From Symbiopectobacterium purcellii_A (GTDB lineage: Bacteria; Pseudomonadota; Gammaproteobacteria; Enterobacterales; Enterobacteriaceae), in the NCBI RefSeq assembly GCF_052050035.1, contig NZ_CP189882.1:3472001-3536000 (forward strand): 64,000 nucleotides of DNA. Reading direction: 5' to 3'. Below, piece by piece: positions 45,847 through 54,248 of the stretch. A program made the translations under genes and the position numbers. The notes below the pieces were generated by a model. That model worked only from the letters and a program-made list of their open reading frames with translations. It had not been told where the DNA came from and did no database searches. Numbering within the stretch: the first letter of the stretch is position 1; each line of letters opens with the position of its first letter.

Positions 45847-45977
45847 ACCTCCTGATTGCCGATGATATGTCGCCGTTCCGTGCTCACGGAGGTTTCCCGT
45901 TTGTTGGTGTTGGCGTCGTGTTTCGCCTGGTTGTTGAACGGGATTAATAGTCGTTCGGGCAACGCGCAAAAACAGTG
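45843..45977 (-). pseudogene. C-terminal remnant of an unknown gene upstream of the lipoprotein
   Basis: An open stretch of 44 codons without a start: ALPERLLIPFNNQAKHDANT then KRETSVSTERRHIIGNQEV. Its TGA overlaps the lipoprotein ATG (ATGA), a coupling typical of real operons. By position it may be the end of a type VI effector gene; I do not recognise the family. Confidence 0.45.
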
Positions 45978-46261
45978 TCATTTCTTTAATGTTATGTTTT
46001 TTATGGGGATTTAGTTATTCGCACGGCCGATGATGCCAACGTTGAGCAAGACATTGCGCAGACCTCGTGAATCATCTGCAAACATTTCGCAAAAAGTGAT
46101 TTATGCCAACAAGTGAGCAAGAAATTGCGCAGGGTGTGCATTTATTCTAAAAATATAACGCGATGGCTCAGGCGTGAGCAAGGCATGGGGGCGACGAGAA
46201 CATGGGGTTATCAGCGTGGCGGCATGCCACATTTTGGCATTGCACTGTGCATGCCGAACGC
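45978..46261. other. Gap before yfaE with a diverged direct repeat
   Basis: No gene is seen. A roughly 30-bp sequence, ATGCCAAC(..)GAGCAAGA.ATTGCGCAG, occurs at 46033-46061 and again at 46103-46132 with a few changes. Meaning unknown. Confidence 0.5.
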
Positions 46262-46522
46262 TCAGAGCTCTAACTCAATATCATTTACTGGCATGCAGCA
46301 GCAGGGCAAGATTTCGTCTTGCTGTAAACAGGCAAGGGGTGCTTGACGATAGGCGACGCGGCCTTTCACCAGCCGTAAGCGACAGGCGCCGCAATAGCCC
46401 GAACGGCACTGATATTCCACCGGCACGCGGTATTGTTCCAGCACGTCGAGTAATGAGGTGGCGCTGTCGTTGTTGTCAAGCTGCGCGCCCGAGACGCGCA
46501 GTGTGATGGTTGAAGTGCTCAT
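46262..46522 (-). CDS. yfaE: YfaE, 2Fe-2S ferredoxin that maintains NrdB
   Basis: 86 residues from ATG 46522 (MSTSTITLRVSG); the longer frame overlaps nrdB. The plant-type 2Fe-2S motif is CRSGYCGACRLRL (about 36-48) with the fourth Cys in ILPCCC. It helps regenerate the diferric-tyrosyl radical in NrdB. It starts 4 bp after the nrdB stop and closes the nrdAB-yfaE operon. Confidence 0.94.
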   Translation of the reverse strand: MSTSTITLRVSGAQLDNNDSATSLLDVLEQYRVPVEYQCRSGYCGACRLRLVKGRVAYRQAPLACLQQDEILPCCCMPVNDIELEL

Positions 46523-46526
46523 TGGC

Positions 46527-47657
46527 CTAGAGCTGGAAGTCACTCAGGTCATCGGCATTGATTTCAGAATCAATTTGGCCGACCAGATAAGAACTCACTT
46601 CCACTTCTTGCGGAGCAACCTGCACGTTGTCAGAGACCAGCCAGGCATTAATCCACGGAATTGGGTTAGTGCGCGTTTGGAAGGGCAATGGCAACCCAAC
46701 CGCCTGCATGCGGATATTGGTGATGTATTCAACGTACTGACAGAGAATGTCTTTGTTCAGGCCAATCATCGAACCATCACGGAACAGGTATTCCGCCCAC
46801 TCTTTCTCCTGCTGTGCCGCCAGCACAAACAGGTCGTAGCATTCCTGCTGGCACTCTTCGGCGATTTGCGCCATTTCCGGATCGTCCTGGCCAGAGCGCA
46901 TCAGATTCAGCATATGCTGGGTGCCGGTCAGGTGCAGCGCTTCATCGCGGGCGATCAGTTTGATTATTTTGGCATTGCCTTCCATCAGTTCACGTTCGGC
47001 AAAGGCGAATGAGCAGGCGAAACTGACATAAAAACGAATGGCTTCCAATGCGTTGACGCTCATCAGGCACAGATAGAGCTGTTTTTTCAAGGCATGCAGA
47101 TTCACTGTGACGGTTTTACCGTTCACCTGATGCGTGCCTTCTCCCAGCAGATGGTAATAGCTGGTCAGTTCGATCAGATCGTCATAGAAAGCAGAGATGT
47201 CTTTTGCACGTTTCAGAATCTCTTCATTGGTGACGATATCATCGAACACCAGTGCCGGATCGTTGACAATATTGCGGATGATATGGGTATAGGAACGGGA
47301 GTGGATGGTTTCTGAAAATGCCCAGGTTTCTATCCAGGTTTCCAATTCAGGGATGGAGATCAGCGGTAATAATGCGACGTTAGGGCTGCGTCCTTGAATG
47401 GAGTCCAGCAGCGTTTGGTATTTCAGATTGCTGATGAAAATGTGCTTTTCATGTTCCGGCAGCGCCTGATAGTCGATGCGATCGCGAGACACATCCACCT
47501 CTTCCGGACGCCAGAAAAAAGAGAGCTGTTTTTCGATCAGCTTCTCGAATATCTCATATTTTTGCTGATCGTAACGCGCTACGTTAACGGATTGACCAAA
47601 GAACATGGGTTCCAGAAGCTGATCGTTTTTATTCTGTGAGAAGGTGGTATAAGCCAT
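46527..47657 (-). CDS. nrdB: Ribonucleotide reductase class Ia, beta subunit
   Basis: 376 residues, the E. coli length. Carries the diiron-tyrosyl radical cofactor. EtIHSRSYTHIIRN holds Glu115, His118 and radical Tyr122; RDEALHLTGTQHM holds Glu238 and His241. The C-terminal tail ends DDLSDFQL, the segment that docks on NrdA. It lies 87 bp after nrdA and just before yfaE. Confidence 0.98.
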   Translation of the reverse strand: MAYTTFSQNKNDQLLEPMFFGQSVNVARYDQQKYEIFEKLIEKQLSFFWRPEEVDVSRDRIDYQALPEHEKHIFISNLKYQTLLDSIQGRSPNVALLPLISIPELETWIETWAFSETIHSRSYTHIIRNIVNDPALVFDDIVTNEEILKRAKDISAFYDDLIELTSYYHLLGEGTHQVNGKTVTVNLHALKKQLYLCLMSVNALEAIRFYVSFACSFAFAERELMEGNAKIIKLIARDEALHLTGTQHMLNLMRSGQDDPEMAQIAEECQQECYDLFVLAAQQEKEWAEYLFRDGSMIGLNKDILCQYVEYITNIRMQAVGLPLPFQTRTNPIPWINAWLVSDNVQVAPQEVEVSSYLVGQIDSEINADDLSDFQL

Positions 47658-47744
47658 AGGGCTGTATCTCCAAAAAGGGACAGGAGGCGTTTGACCGCAT
47701 CCTGAAAAAAACTTACGTAAACAATATCCTATGCGGGAAACGGT

Positions 47745-50030
47745 TTAAATTTTGCAGGCACCGCCTTCGCAGCCGTCATCCTGTGCGTCGGTCAGTATAT
47801 CTTCCTGAACGTCTTCCGCGCCGTCACGGGTGTTTTGATAATACAGCGTTTTCAACCCGAATTTATAGGCGGTGAGCAAGTCAGTCAGCAACTGTTTCAT
47901 CGGCACTTTTCCTGACGGGAAGCGCGCCGGATCGTAGTTGGTGTTGGCAGAAATAGCCTGATCGACAAACTTCTGCATCAGTCCAACAAGTTGCAGATAG
48001 CCGTCGTTGTTCGGCATTTCCCACAGTAACTCGTAGGCATCCTTCAGGGTTTCATAATCCGGCACCACCTGGCGCAGAATACCGTCTTTTGACGCCTTGA
48101 TACTGATATTTCCGCGCGGTGGTTCAATCCCGTTGGTGGCGTTGGAAATTTGTGACGAGGTTTCCGACGGCATCAGCGCAGAGAGCGTGGAGTTACGCAG
48201 ACCGTGTGTTTTGATACTGTCGCGCAGTGCTTCCCAATCATAATGCAGCGGTTCGCTGCAAATACCGTCCAGATCGCGCTTGTAAGTGTCAATAGGCAGC
48301 ACGCCACGGGCATAGGTTGTTTGGTCAAACCACGGGCAGGCACCCTGTTCACGCGCCAGTTCGTTTGAGGCTTGCAGCAGGTAGTACTGAATGGCTTCAA
48401 AGGTTTTGTGCGTCAGATTGTTGGCGCTGCCGTCGGAGTAGCGCACACCGTTTTTCGCCAGATAGTAGGCAAAGTTGATAACACCGATGCCGAGTGTGCG
48501 GCGGCCCATGGCCCCGCGTTTGGCCGCCAGAATCGGATAATCCTGATAGTCCAACAGGGCGTCCAGCGTACGGACTGCCAGGCGCGCCAGATCTTCCAAA
48601 TCATCCAGGCTATTCAATGCGCCAAGGTTGAACGCGGAGAGGGTGCAGAGCGCGATCTCGCCTTTTTCATCGTTGACGTCTTCCAGAGGATGGGTTGGCA
48701 GCGCAATTTCCAGACACAGGTTGGACTGACGCACCGGTGCGATGGTCGGTTCAAACGGGCTGTGGGTGTTGCAGTGATCGACGTGTTGAATGTAGATACG
48801 GCCTGTAGAGGCGCGCTCTTGCATCATCAGCGAGAACAGATCGACCGCTTTCATGGATTTTTTGCGGATGCTGTCATCTTTTTCATACTGCTGATATAAG
48901 CGTTCGAACTCGTCCTGATCGGCGAAAAACGCGTCATACAGGCCGGGCACGTCAGAGGGGCTGAACAGGGTGATTTCTTGCCCTTTGACCAGGCGCTGAT
49001 ACATCAGCTTGTTCAACTGCACGCCGTAATCGAGGTGACGCACGCGGTTGCCTTCCACGCCACGGTTGTTTTTCAACACCAGCAGGCTTTCCACTTCCAG
49101 ATGCCACAGCGGGTAAAACAGCGTTGCCGCACCGCCGCGCACGCCGCCCTGTGAGCAGGATTTCACCGCGGTCTGGAAATGTTTATAAAACGGAATACAG
49201 CCGGTATGGAACGCTTCACCACCGCGAATCGGGCTACCCAGCGCACGGATACGACCGGCGTTAATGCCGATACCGGCACGCTGTGAAACGTATTTCACGA
49301 TAGCGCTGGAGGTGGCGTTGATGGAATCCAGGCTGTCGCCGCACTCGATCAACACGCAGGAACTGAACTGGCGGGTCGGGGTACGCACGCCGGACATGAT
49401 CGGCGTTGGTAGCGAAATCTTGAAGGTCGAAATCGCGTCATAGAAGCGTTTGACGTAATCCAGACGCGTTTCGCGCGCATAACCGGAGAACAGACAGGCT
49501 GCCACCAGTACATACAGGAACTGGGCGCTTTCGTAGATGTCACCGGTGACGCGGTTTTGCACCAGATACTTCCCTTCCAACTGCTTGACCGCAGCGTAAG
49601 AGAAGGTCATGTCGCGCCAGTGATCGATGAAAGCGTCCATCTGAGCGAACTCTTCTGGCGTGTAGTCCTGCAATAAGTGGGTATCGTATTTGCCCTGTTC
49701 CACCATTTTGGTGACGTGATCGAACAACGTCGGCGGCTCAAACTGGCCGTACGCTTTTTTGCGCAAGTGGAAAATGGCCAAACGTGCGGCCAGATATTGG
49801 TAGTCCGGGCTGTCGCGTGAAATCAGATCGGCGGCAGCTTTAATAATGGTTTCATGAATATCGGCGGTTTTGATGCCGTCATAAAACTGAATGTGGGAGC
49901 GCAGCTCGACTTGAGACACTGACACATTGTGCAGGCCTTCTGCTGCCCAGGTAATCACCCGGTGAATCTTGTCCAGATTGATGCGTTCTTTGCTGCCATC
50001 GCGTTTGGTTACTAGCAGACTCTGGTTCAT
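47745..50030 (-). CDS. nrdA: Ribonucleotide reductase class Ia, alpha subunit
   Basis: 761 residues, same as E. coli. It reduces ribonucleoside diphosphates to deoxy forms. The ATP-cone is at residues 5-95 (VTKRDGSKERINLDKIHRVI). Active-site residues: Cys in RQFSSCVLIECGD (225), SNLCLEIALPT (Asn437, Cys439, Glu441), Cys in GEIALCTLSAF (462), tyrosines in TLYYQNTRDG (730/731) and the C-terminal redox pair GCEGGACKI. Promoter region carries NrdR-like and DnaA boxes. Confidence 0.98.
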   Translation of the reverse strand: MNQSLLVTKRDGSKERINLDKIHRVITWAAEGLHNVSVSQVELRSHIQFYDGIKTADIHETIIKAAADLISRDSPDYQYLAARLAIFHLRKKAYGQFEPPTLFDHVTKMVEQGKYDTHLLQDYTPEEFAQMDAFIDHWRDMTFSYAAVKQLEGKYLVQNRVTGDIYESAQFLYVLVAACLFSGYARETRLDYVKRFYDAISTFKISLPTPIMSGVRTPTRQFSSCVLIECGDSLDSINATSSAIVKYVSQRAGIGINAGRIRALGSPIRGGEAFHTGCIPFYKHFQTAVKSCSQGGVRGGAATLFYPLWHLEVESLLVLKNNRGVEGNRVRHLDYGVQLNKLMYQRLVKGQEITLFSPSDVPGLYDAFFADQDEFERLYQQYEKDDSIRKKSMKAVDLFSLMMQERASTGRIYIQHVDHCNTHSPFEPTIAPVRQSNLCLEIALPTHPLEDVNDEKGEIALCTLSAFNLGALNSLDDLEDLARLAVRTLDALLDYQDYPILAAKRGAMGRRTLGIGVINFAYYLAKNGVRYSDGSANNLTHKTFEAIQYYLLQASNELAREQGACPWFDQTTYARGVLPIDTYKRDLDGICSEPLHYDWEALRDSIKTHGLRNSTLSALMPSETSSQISNATNGIEPPRGNISIKASKDGILRQVVPDYETLKDAYELLWEMPNNDGYLQLVGLMQKFVDQAISANTNYDPARFPSGKVPMKQLLTDLLTAYKFGLKTLYYQNTRDGAEDVQEDILTDAQDDGCEGGACKI

Positions 50031-50387
50031 GTGGTGTAGTACCTATCCGTTTTTCCTATTGCAATAGTGTTTTCCCCGATCGAAAACGCACACGACAGTC
50101 TAGTGCTGCGGTGTGTGGAGGAAACACTACATATAGGGGGTTTAGTTTAGAATGATAACAAGATAGTGAGAATTTTCGGCTATTGCAAGTGAACAAAATA
50201 CACTGAAATTGTGGATAACATGGGGAGGAATTGTTACACAGTGGCTAAACGCCTGTAGCGTTGCGGCCTTAACTTTTGTCAATGGATGGGGATAAAAAAA
50301 TAAAAAATTGATCGGTTGCCGCTTTTTTCCGCGCACAGAAAATTCTTGATTTGATCAGCGTCTAAGGTTATGACGGTAGAGGGAATG
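50031..50387 (-). promoter_or_regulatory. nrdA control region: two NrdR-like boxes and a DnaA box
   Basis: ACACTACATATAGGGG (50124-50139) fits the NrdR consensus ACACWATATATWGTGT well. A weaker match lies 32 bp away (50156-50171, TAACAAGATAGTGAGA), three helical turns, the normal spacing. TGTGGATAA at 50210-50218 is a perfect DnaA box. NrdR represses and DnaA adjusts nrdAB expression in E. coli. Confidence 0.6.
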
Positions 50388-50455
50388 GCAGATTGGCGAC
50401 GATATCACCAATCTGCGTTGCAAAGGCAAGCGGTGAAGCCAGCCAACGCTGGCTT
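50388..50455 (-). terminator. Two hairpins after ubiG
   Basis: AAGCCAGC-CAAC-GCTGGCTT (50436-50455) overlaps the ubiG stop. GCAGATTGG/CCAATCTGC (50388-50396 and 50408-50416) follows. Neither has a T run, so the pair may only attenuate transcription into nrdA. Confidence 0.45.
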
Positions 50456-51176
50456 ATTCAGCATCGCGCTGCGTATGCAGCATATAGTTCACGTCCACAT
50501 TAGGGCCCAGCGTAAAACGATCGCGCAGCGGGTTATAGTGCAGACCGGTGATGTGCTGTTCTGCCAGTGCGGTGCCGTCCACCCAGTCCAGCAACTCTGC
50601 CGGGCGAATAAATTTTTTCGCGTCATGGGTGCCTTTAGGCACCATTTTTAGCACATATTCGGCGCCGAAAATCATCAACAACCAGGCTTTGGTATTACGG
50701 TTGATGGTAGAGAAGAACACGTGTCCACCGGGTTTGGCCAATGCGGCACAGGCGCGCACCACTGATTGCGGATCGGGCACATGTTCCAGCATCTCCATAC
50801 AGGTCACCACGTCATAGCGCCCGGCGCGTGCCGCCGCGTGAGACTCCACGGTTTCCTGCACATACTGCACGCTGACGCCGCTCTCGAGCGCGTGCAGTCG
50901 GGCAACCTGCAACGGTTCGGCACCCATGTCCAATCCGGTCACCTCTGCCCCTTCGCGCGCCATGCTCTCAGCCAGAATGCCGCCGCCGCAGCCGACATCC
51001 AGCACCTGCTTGCCAAACAGCCCATCGGCGCGGCGCGCAATGTAGTCAAGTCGCAGCGGGTTGATGCGGTGCAGCGGTTTGAACTCGCCTTCCAGATCCC
51101 ACCAGCGCGAGGCGACGGCTTCAAACTTGGCAATTTCATCATGATCGACATTCTGTGTCTGTGTTTCTGCGTTCAT
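50454..51176 (-). CDS. ubiG: UbiG, ubiquinone 3-O-methyltransferase
   Basis: 240 residues, the E. coli length. It carries out both O-methylations of ubiquinone synthesis. SAM motif I VLDVGCGGGILAESMAREG is at about 59-77, with LDMGAEPLQVAR, and CMEMLEHVPDP and HVFFSTINRN as later motifs; RWWDLEGEFKPLHRINPLRL is typical of UbiG. Divergent from gyrA, as in E. coli. Confidence 0.97.
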   Translation of the reverse strand: MNAETQTQNVDHDEIAKFEAVASRWWDLEGEFKPLHRINPLRLDYIARRADGLFGKQVLDVGCGGGILAESMAREGAEVTGLDMGAEPLQVARLHALESGVSVQYVQETVESHAAARAGRYDVVTCMEMLEHVPDPQSVVRACAALAKPGGHVFFSTINRNTKAWLLMIFGAEYVLKMVPKGTHDAKKFIRPAELLDWVDGTALAEQHITGLHYNPLRDRFTLGPNVDVNYMLHTQRDAE

Positions 51177-51490
51177 GCGGTATACAACCTTTTGTTATTC
51201 TCATCTGCGGTGAGTATATCGGGTGTAGGCAGGATGTATAGCCAAGCGACATTATTTTGATAACAGCCAGCTATGCTTCTTTGCCGCATATCAGGGCATA
51301 GGATGTAATCATTTTTAAGTCGGTTGGCTATAGTAGCGATTCTCCTTTTTGCCACGGCGACGGAAAAGGCAGTGAATGAAAGAAAAGCGTCATTACTCGT
51401 GCGCGTATTTTCCCTGTGAGATGGGTTTTGTGCTATCATTTTCCACCTTTTGAACTCGGGTTGATGCATTAATAGAGGGATAGCGGCTCC
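51177..51490. promoter_or_regulatory. ubiG/gyrA divergent promoter region
   Basis: 314 bp, of which 92 bp (51239-51330) is a MITE. About 160 bp remain for the gyrA promoter and 60 for ubiG. A short A/T-rich TGTGCTATCATTTTCC stretch near 51430 could hold the gyrA -10 element. Confidence 0.45.
51237..51332 (-). mobile_element. 92-bp MITE with IS630-like ends, copy 3 (51239-51330)
   Basis: Same 92-bp sequence as the copies in IS256, opposite orientation, between TA duplications. It is the only copy outside another IS and lies between ubiG and gyrA. Confidence 0.92.
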
Positions 51491-54127
51491 ATGAGCGACC
51501 TTGCCAGAGAAATAACACCGGTCAATATCGAAGATGAGTTGAAAAACTCCTATCTGGACTATGCCATGTCCGTTATTGTCGGGCGTGCCTTGCCTGATGT
51601 TCGTGACGGCTTGAAACCCGTGCACCGGCGCGTGCTGTACGCGATGAGCGTGCTGGGAAATGACTGGAACAAACCCTATAAAAAATCGGCCCGTGTGGTC
51701 GGCGACGTTATCGGTAAATACCACCCGCACGGTGATTCCGCCGTGTATGAAACCATCGTGCGTATGGCGCAACCTTTTTCCCTGCGCTATATGCTGGTCG
51801 ATGGTCAGGGCAACTTCGGGTCGATAGACGGCGACTCGGCTGCGGCCATGCGTTATACCGAAATCCGCATGTCGAAAATCGCCCACGAGCTGCTGTCGGA
51901 TCTGGAAAAAGAAACGGTCGATTTTGTGCCCAACTACGATGGCACAGAACAGATCCCCGATGTAATGCCGACGCGTATTCCTAACCTGCTGGTAAACGGT
52001 TCTTCCGGTATTGCCGTGGGGATGGCGACCAACATTCCGCCCCATAACCTGACTGAAGTGATCGACGGCTGTCTGGCGTATATCGAAGATGAAAACATCA
52101 GCCTGGAAGGGTTGATGTCGCATATTAAAGGGCCGGATTTCCCGACCGCCGCGATCATCAACGGCAGACGCGGCATTGAAGAAGCCTACCGCACCGGCCG
52201 CGGCAAAATTTACATCCGCGCACGCGCCGAAGTGGAAGTGGACGATAAAAATGGTCGTGAGACTATTATCGTGCATGAGATTCCCTATCAGGTGAACAAA
52301 GCGCGTCTGATTGAAAAAATCGCCGAGTTTGTGAAAGAGAAACGCGTTGAAGGCATCAGCGCATTGCGCGATGAATCTGATAAAGACGGCATGCGTATCG
52401 TGATTGAGATCAAACGCGATACCGTAGGTGAAGTGGTACTGAATAACCTCTACTCGCTGACTCAGCTTCAGGTCTCGTTCGGCATTAACATGGTGGCACT
52501 GCATCAGGGCCAGCCGAAGATCATGCCGCTCAAGGATATTCTGGTTGCCTTTGTTCGCCACCGTCGTGAAGTGGTGACGCGCAGAACCATTTTTGAACTG
52601 CGTAAAGCGCGCGAACGTGCCCATATTTTGGAAGGGCTGGCGGTTGCGCTGGCAAACATCGACCCGATCATTGAAGCGATTCGCAATGCGCCAAACCCGG
52701 CGGAAGCCAAGGCGGCATTGATTGCGCGTGCGTGGGATCTGGGCAACGTTGCGGCGATGCTGGAACGTGCCGGTAACGATGCTGCGCGTCCGGACTGGCT
52801 GGAGCCGGAATTCGGGATTCGTGAAGGTAAATACCATCTGACCGAGCAGCAGGCTCAGGCGATTCTGGATCTGCGTTTGCAAAAACTGACCGGTCTGGAA
52901 CACGAAAAACTGCTGGATGAATACAAAGAGTTGCTGTTGCAGATTGCCGAATTGCTGCGCATTCTGATCAGCCCTGAGCGTTTGATGGAAGTCATTCGTG
53001 AAGAGCTGGAAGCCATCAAGGCACAGTACAGTGATGCGCGTCGCACTGAAATTACGGCTAACAGCGCTGACATCAATATCGAAGACCTGATCAATCAGGA
53101 AGATGTGGTGGTCACGCTGTCCCATCAGGGCTATGTCAAATACCAACCGCTGAGCGATTATGAAGCGCAGCGTCGTGGGGGCAAAGGCAAGTCAGCGGCA
53201 CGTATCAAGGAAGAAGATTTTATCGACCGTCTGCTGGTGGCTAACACCCATGACACGATCCTCTGCTTCTCCAGCCGTGGCCGCCTCTACTGGATGAAGG
53301 TCTACCAACTGCCGGAAGCGAGCCGCGGTGCGCGTGGGCGTCCTATCGTCAACCTGTTGCCGTTGGAGCCGGAAGAGCGCATTACTGCGATTCTGCCGGT
53401 GCGTGAATACGAAGAAGGCCAAAACGTGTTTATGGCGACTGCCAGCGGTACGGTGAAGAAAACTGCGCTGACCGAGTTTAGCAATCCACGTTCGAAAGGG
53501 ATTATTGCCGTTAACCTCAATGAGGGCGACGAGCTGATCGGCGTTGATTTGACGGACGGTGAGAACGAAGTGATGCTGTTCTCTGCCGAAGGCAAGGTGG
53601 TGCGCTTCTCCGAAGCGGCAGTGCGTGCTATGGGACGTACCGCTACCGGTGTTCGCGGTATCAACCTTCAGGGTGACGATCGCGTGGTGTCTCTGATCGT
53701 GCCGCGCGGTGAAGGCGATATCCTTACCGTCACGCAAAACGGCTTCGGTAAGCGTACTGCGGTGAGTGAATACCCGACCAAATCCCGTGCGACTAAGGGC
53801 GTTATCTCTATCAAAGTGAGCGAGCGTAACGGTCAGGTTGTTGGTGCGGTGCAGGTCGATGAGTTGGATCAGATCATGATGATCACCGATGCTGGTACGT
53901 TGGTGCGCACCCGTGTCTCTGAGGTCAGCATCGTAGGCCGTAACACCCAGGGCGTGACGCTTATCCGCACCGCGGAAGACGAAAACGTGGTAGGGCTGCA
54001 ACGCGTTGCTGAGCCGGTCGAAGATGAAGAACTCGACAGCGTGGCAACGGCGCCGGGTGAAGTCGCGGAAGAAGAAGACGGCATTGATGATGCTGAAACC
54101 GACGACGAAGTGGCTGACGACGAATAA
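51491..54127 (+). CDS. gyrA: DNA gyrase subunit A
   Basis: 878 residues, intact. The catalytic Tyr122 is in MRYTEIRMSKIA. The quinolone region reads HPHGDSAVYETIVRMAQPF, with Ser83 and Glu at position 87 where E. coli has Asp. The GyrA-box QRRGGKG (about 560) and six C-terminal beta-pinwheel blades (for example FMATASGTVKKT, VMLFSAEGKVVRF) wrap DNA. The tail is acidic. It introduces negative supercoils with GyrB. A strong terminator follows. Confidence 0.98.
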   Translation: MSDLAREITPVNIEDELKNSYLDYAMSVIVGRALPDVRDGLKPVHRRVLYAMSVLGNDWNKPYKKSARVVGDVIGKYHPHGDSAVYETIVRMAQPFSLRYMLVDGQGNFGSIDGDSAAAMRYTEIRMSKIAHELLSDLEKETVDFVPNYDGTEQIPDVMPTRIPNLLVNGSSGIAVGMATNIPPHNLTEVIDGCLAYIEDENISLEGLMSHIKGPDFPTAAIINGRRGIEEAYRTGRGKIYIRARAEVEVDDKNGRETIIVHEIPYQVNKARLIEKIAEFVKEKRVEGISALRDESDKDGMRIVIEIKRDTVGEVVLNNLYSLTQLQVSFGINMVALHQGQPKIMPLKDILVAFVRHRREVVTRRTIFELRKARERAHILEGLAVALANIDPIIEAIRNAPNPAEAKAALIARAWDLGNVAAMLERAGNDAARPDWLEPEFGIREGKYHLTEQQAQAILDLRLQKLTGLEHEKLLDEYKELLLQIAELLRILISPERLMEVIREELEAIKAQYSDARRTEITANSADINIEDLINQEDVVVTLSHQGYVKYQPLSDYEAQRRGGKGKSAARIKEEDFIDRLLVANTHDTILCFSSRGRLYWMKVYQLPEASRGARGRPIVNLLPLEPEERITAILPVREYEEGQNVFMATASGTVKKTALTEFSNPRSKGIIAVNLNEGDELIGVDLTDGENEVMLFSAEGKVVRFSEAAVRAMGRTATGVRGINLQGDDRVVSLIVPRGEGDILTVTQNGFGKRTAVSEYPTKSRATKGVISIKVSERNGQVVGAVQVDELDQIMMITDAGTLVRTRVSEVSIVGRNTQGVTLIRTAEDENVVGLQRVAEPVEDEELDSVATAPGEVAEEEDGIDDAETDDEVADDE

Positions 54128-54149
54128 TCGCGAGCTACATCGATGAAAC

Positions 54150-54182
54150 AAAAGCCAGCACCTCAGATGCTGGCTTTTTTTA
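54150..54182 (+). terminator. Rho-independent terminator after gyrA
   Basis: Perfect 10-bp stem AAAGCCAGCA/TGCTGGCTTT with a 7-nt loop and T run. Confidence 0.94.
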
Positions 54183-54248
54183 TGCGCTCTCGGTACTGTA
54201 TCGACAAGCCTTTCCCCTGCAACCATTTACCTACTTGATGGAATAACT

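Noticed and set aside
51173..53146. 657-codon open frame antisense to gyrA
   Set aside because: It is the shadow of gyrA codon bias, rich in His, Gln, Phe and Arg, with no family features, and gyrA is certain.
53192..54226. 344-codon open frame antisense to the end of gyrA
   Set aside because: Same reason: composition of an antisense shadow, no ribosome-binding site, and it runs through the gyrA terminator.
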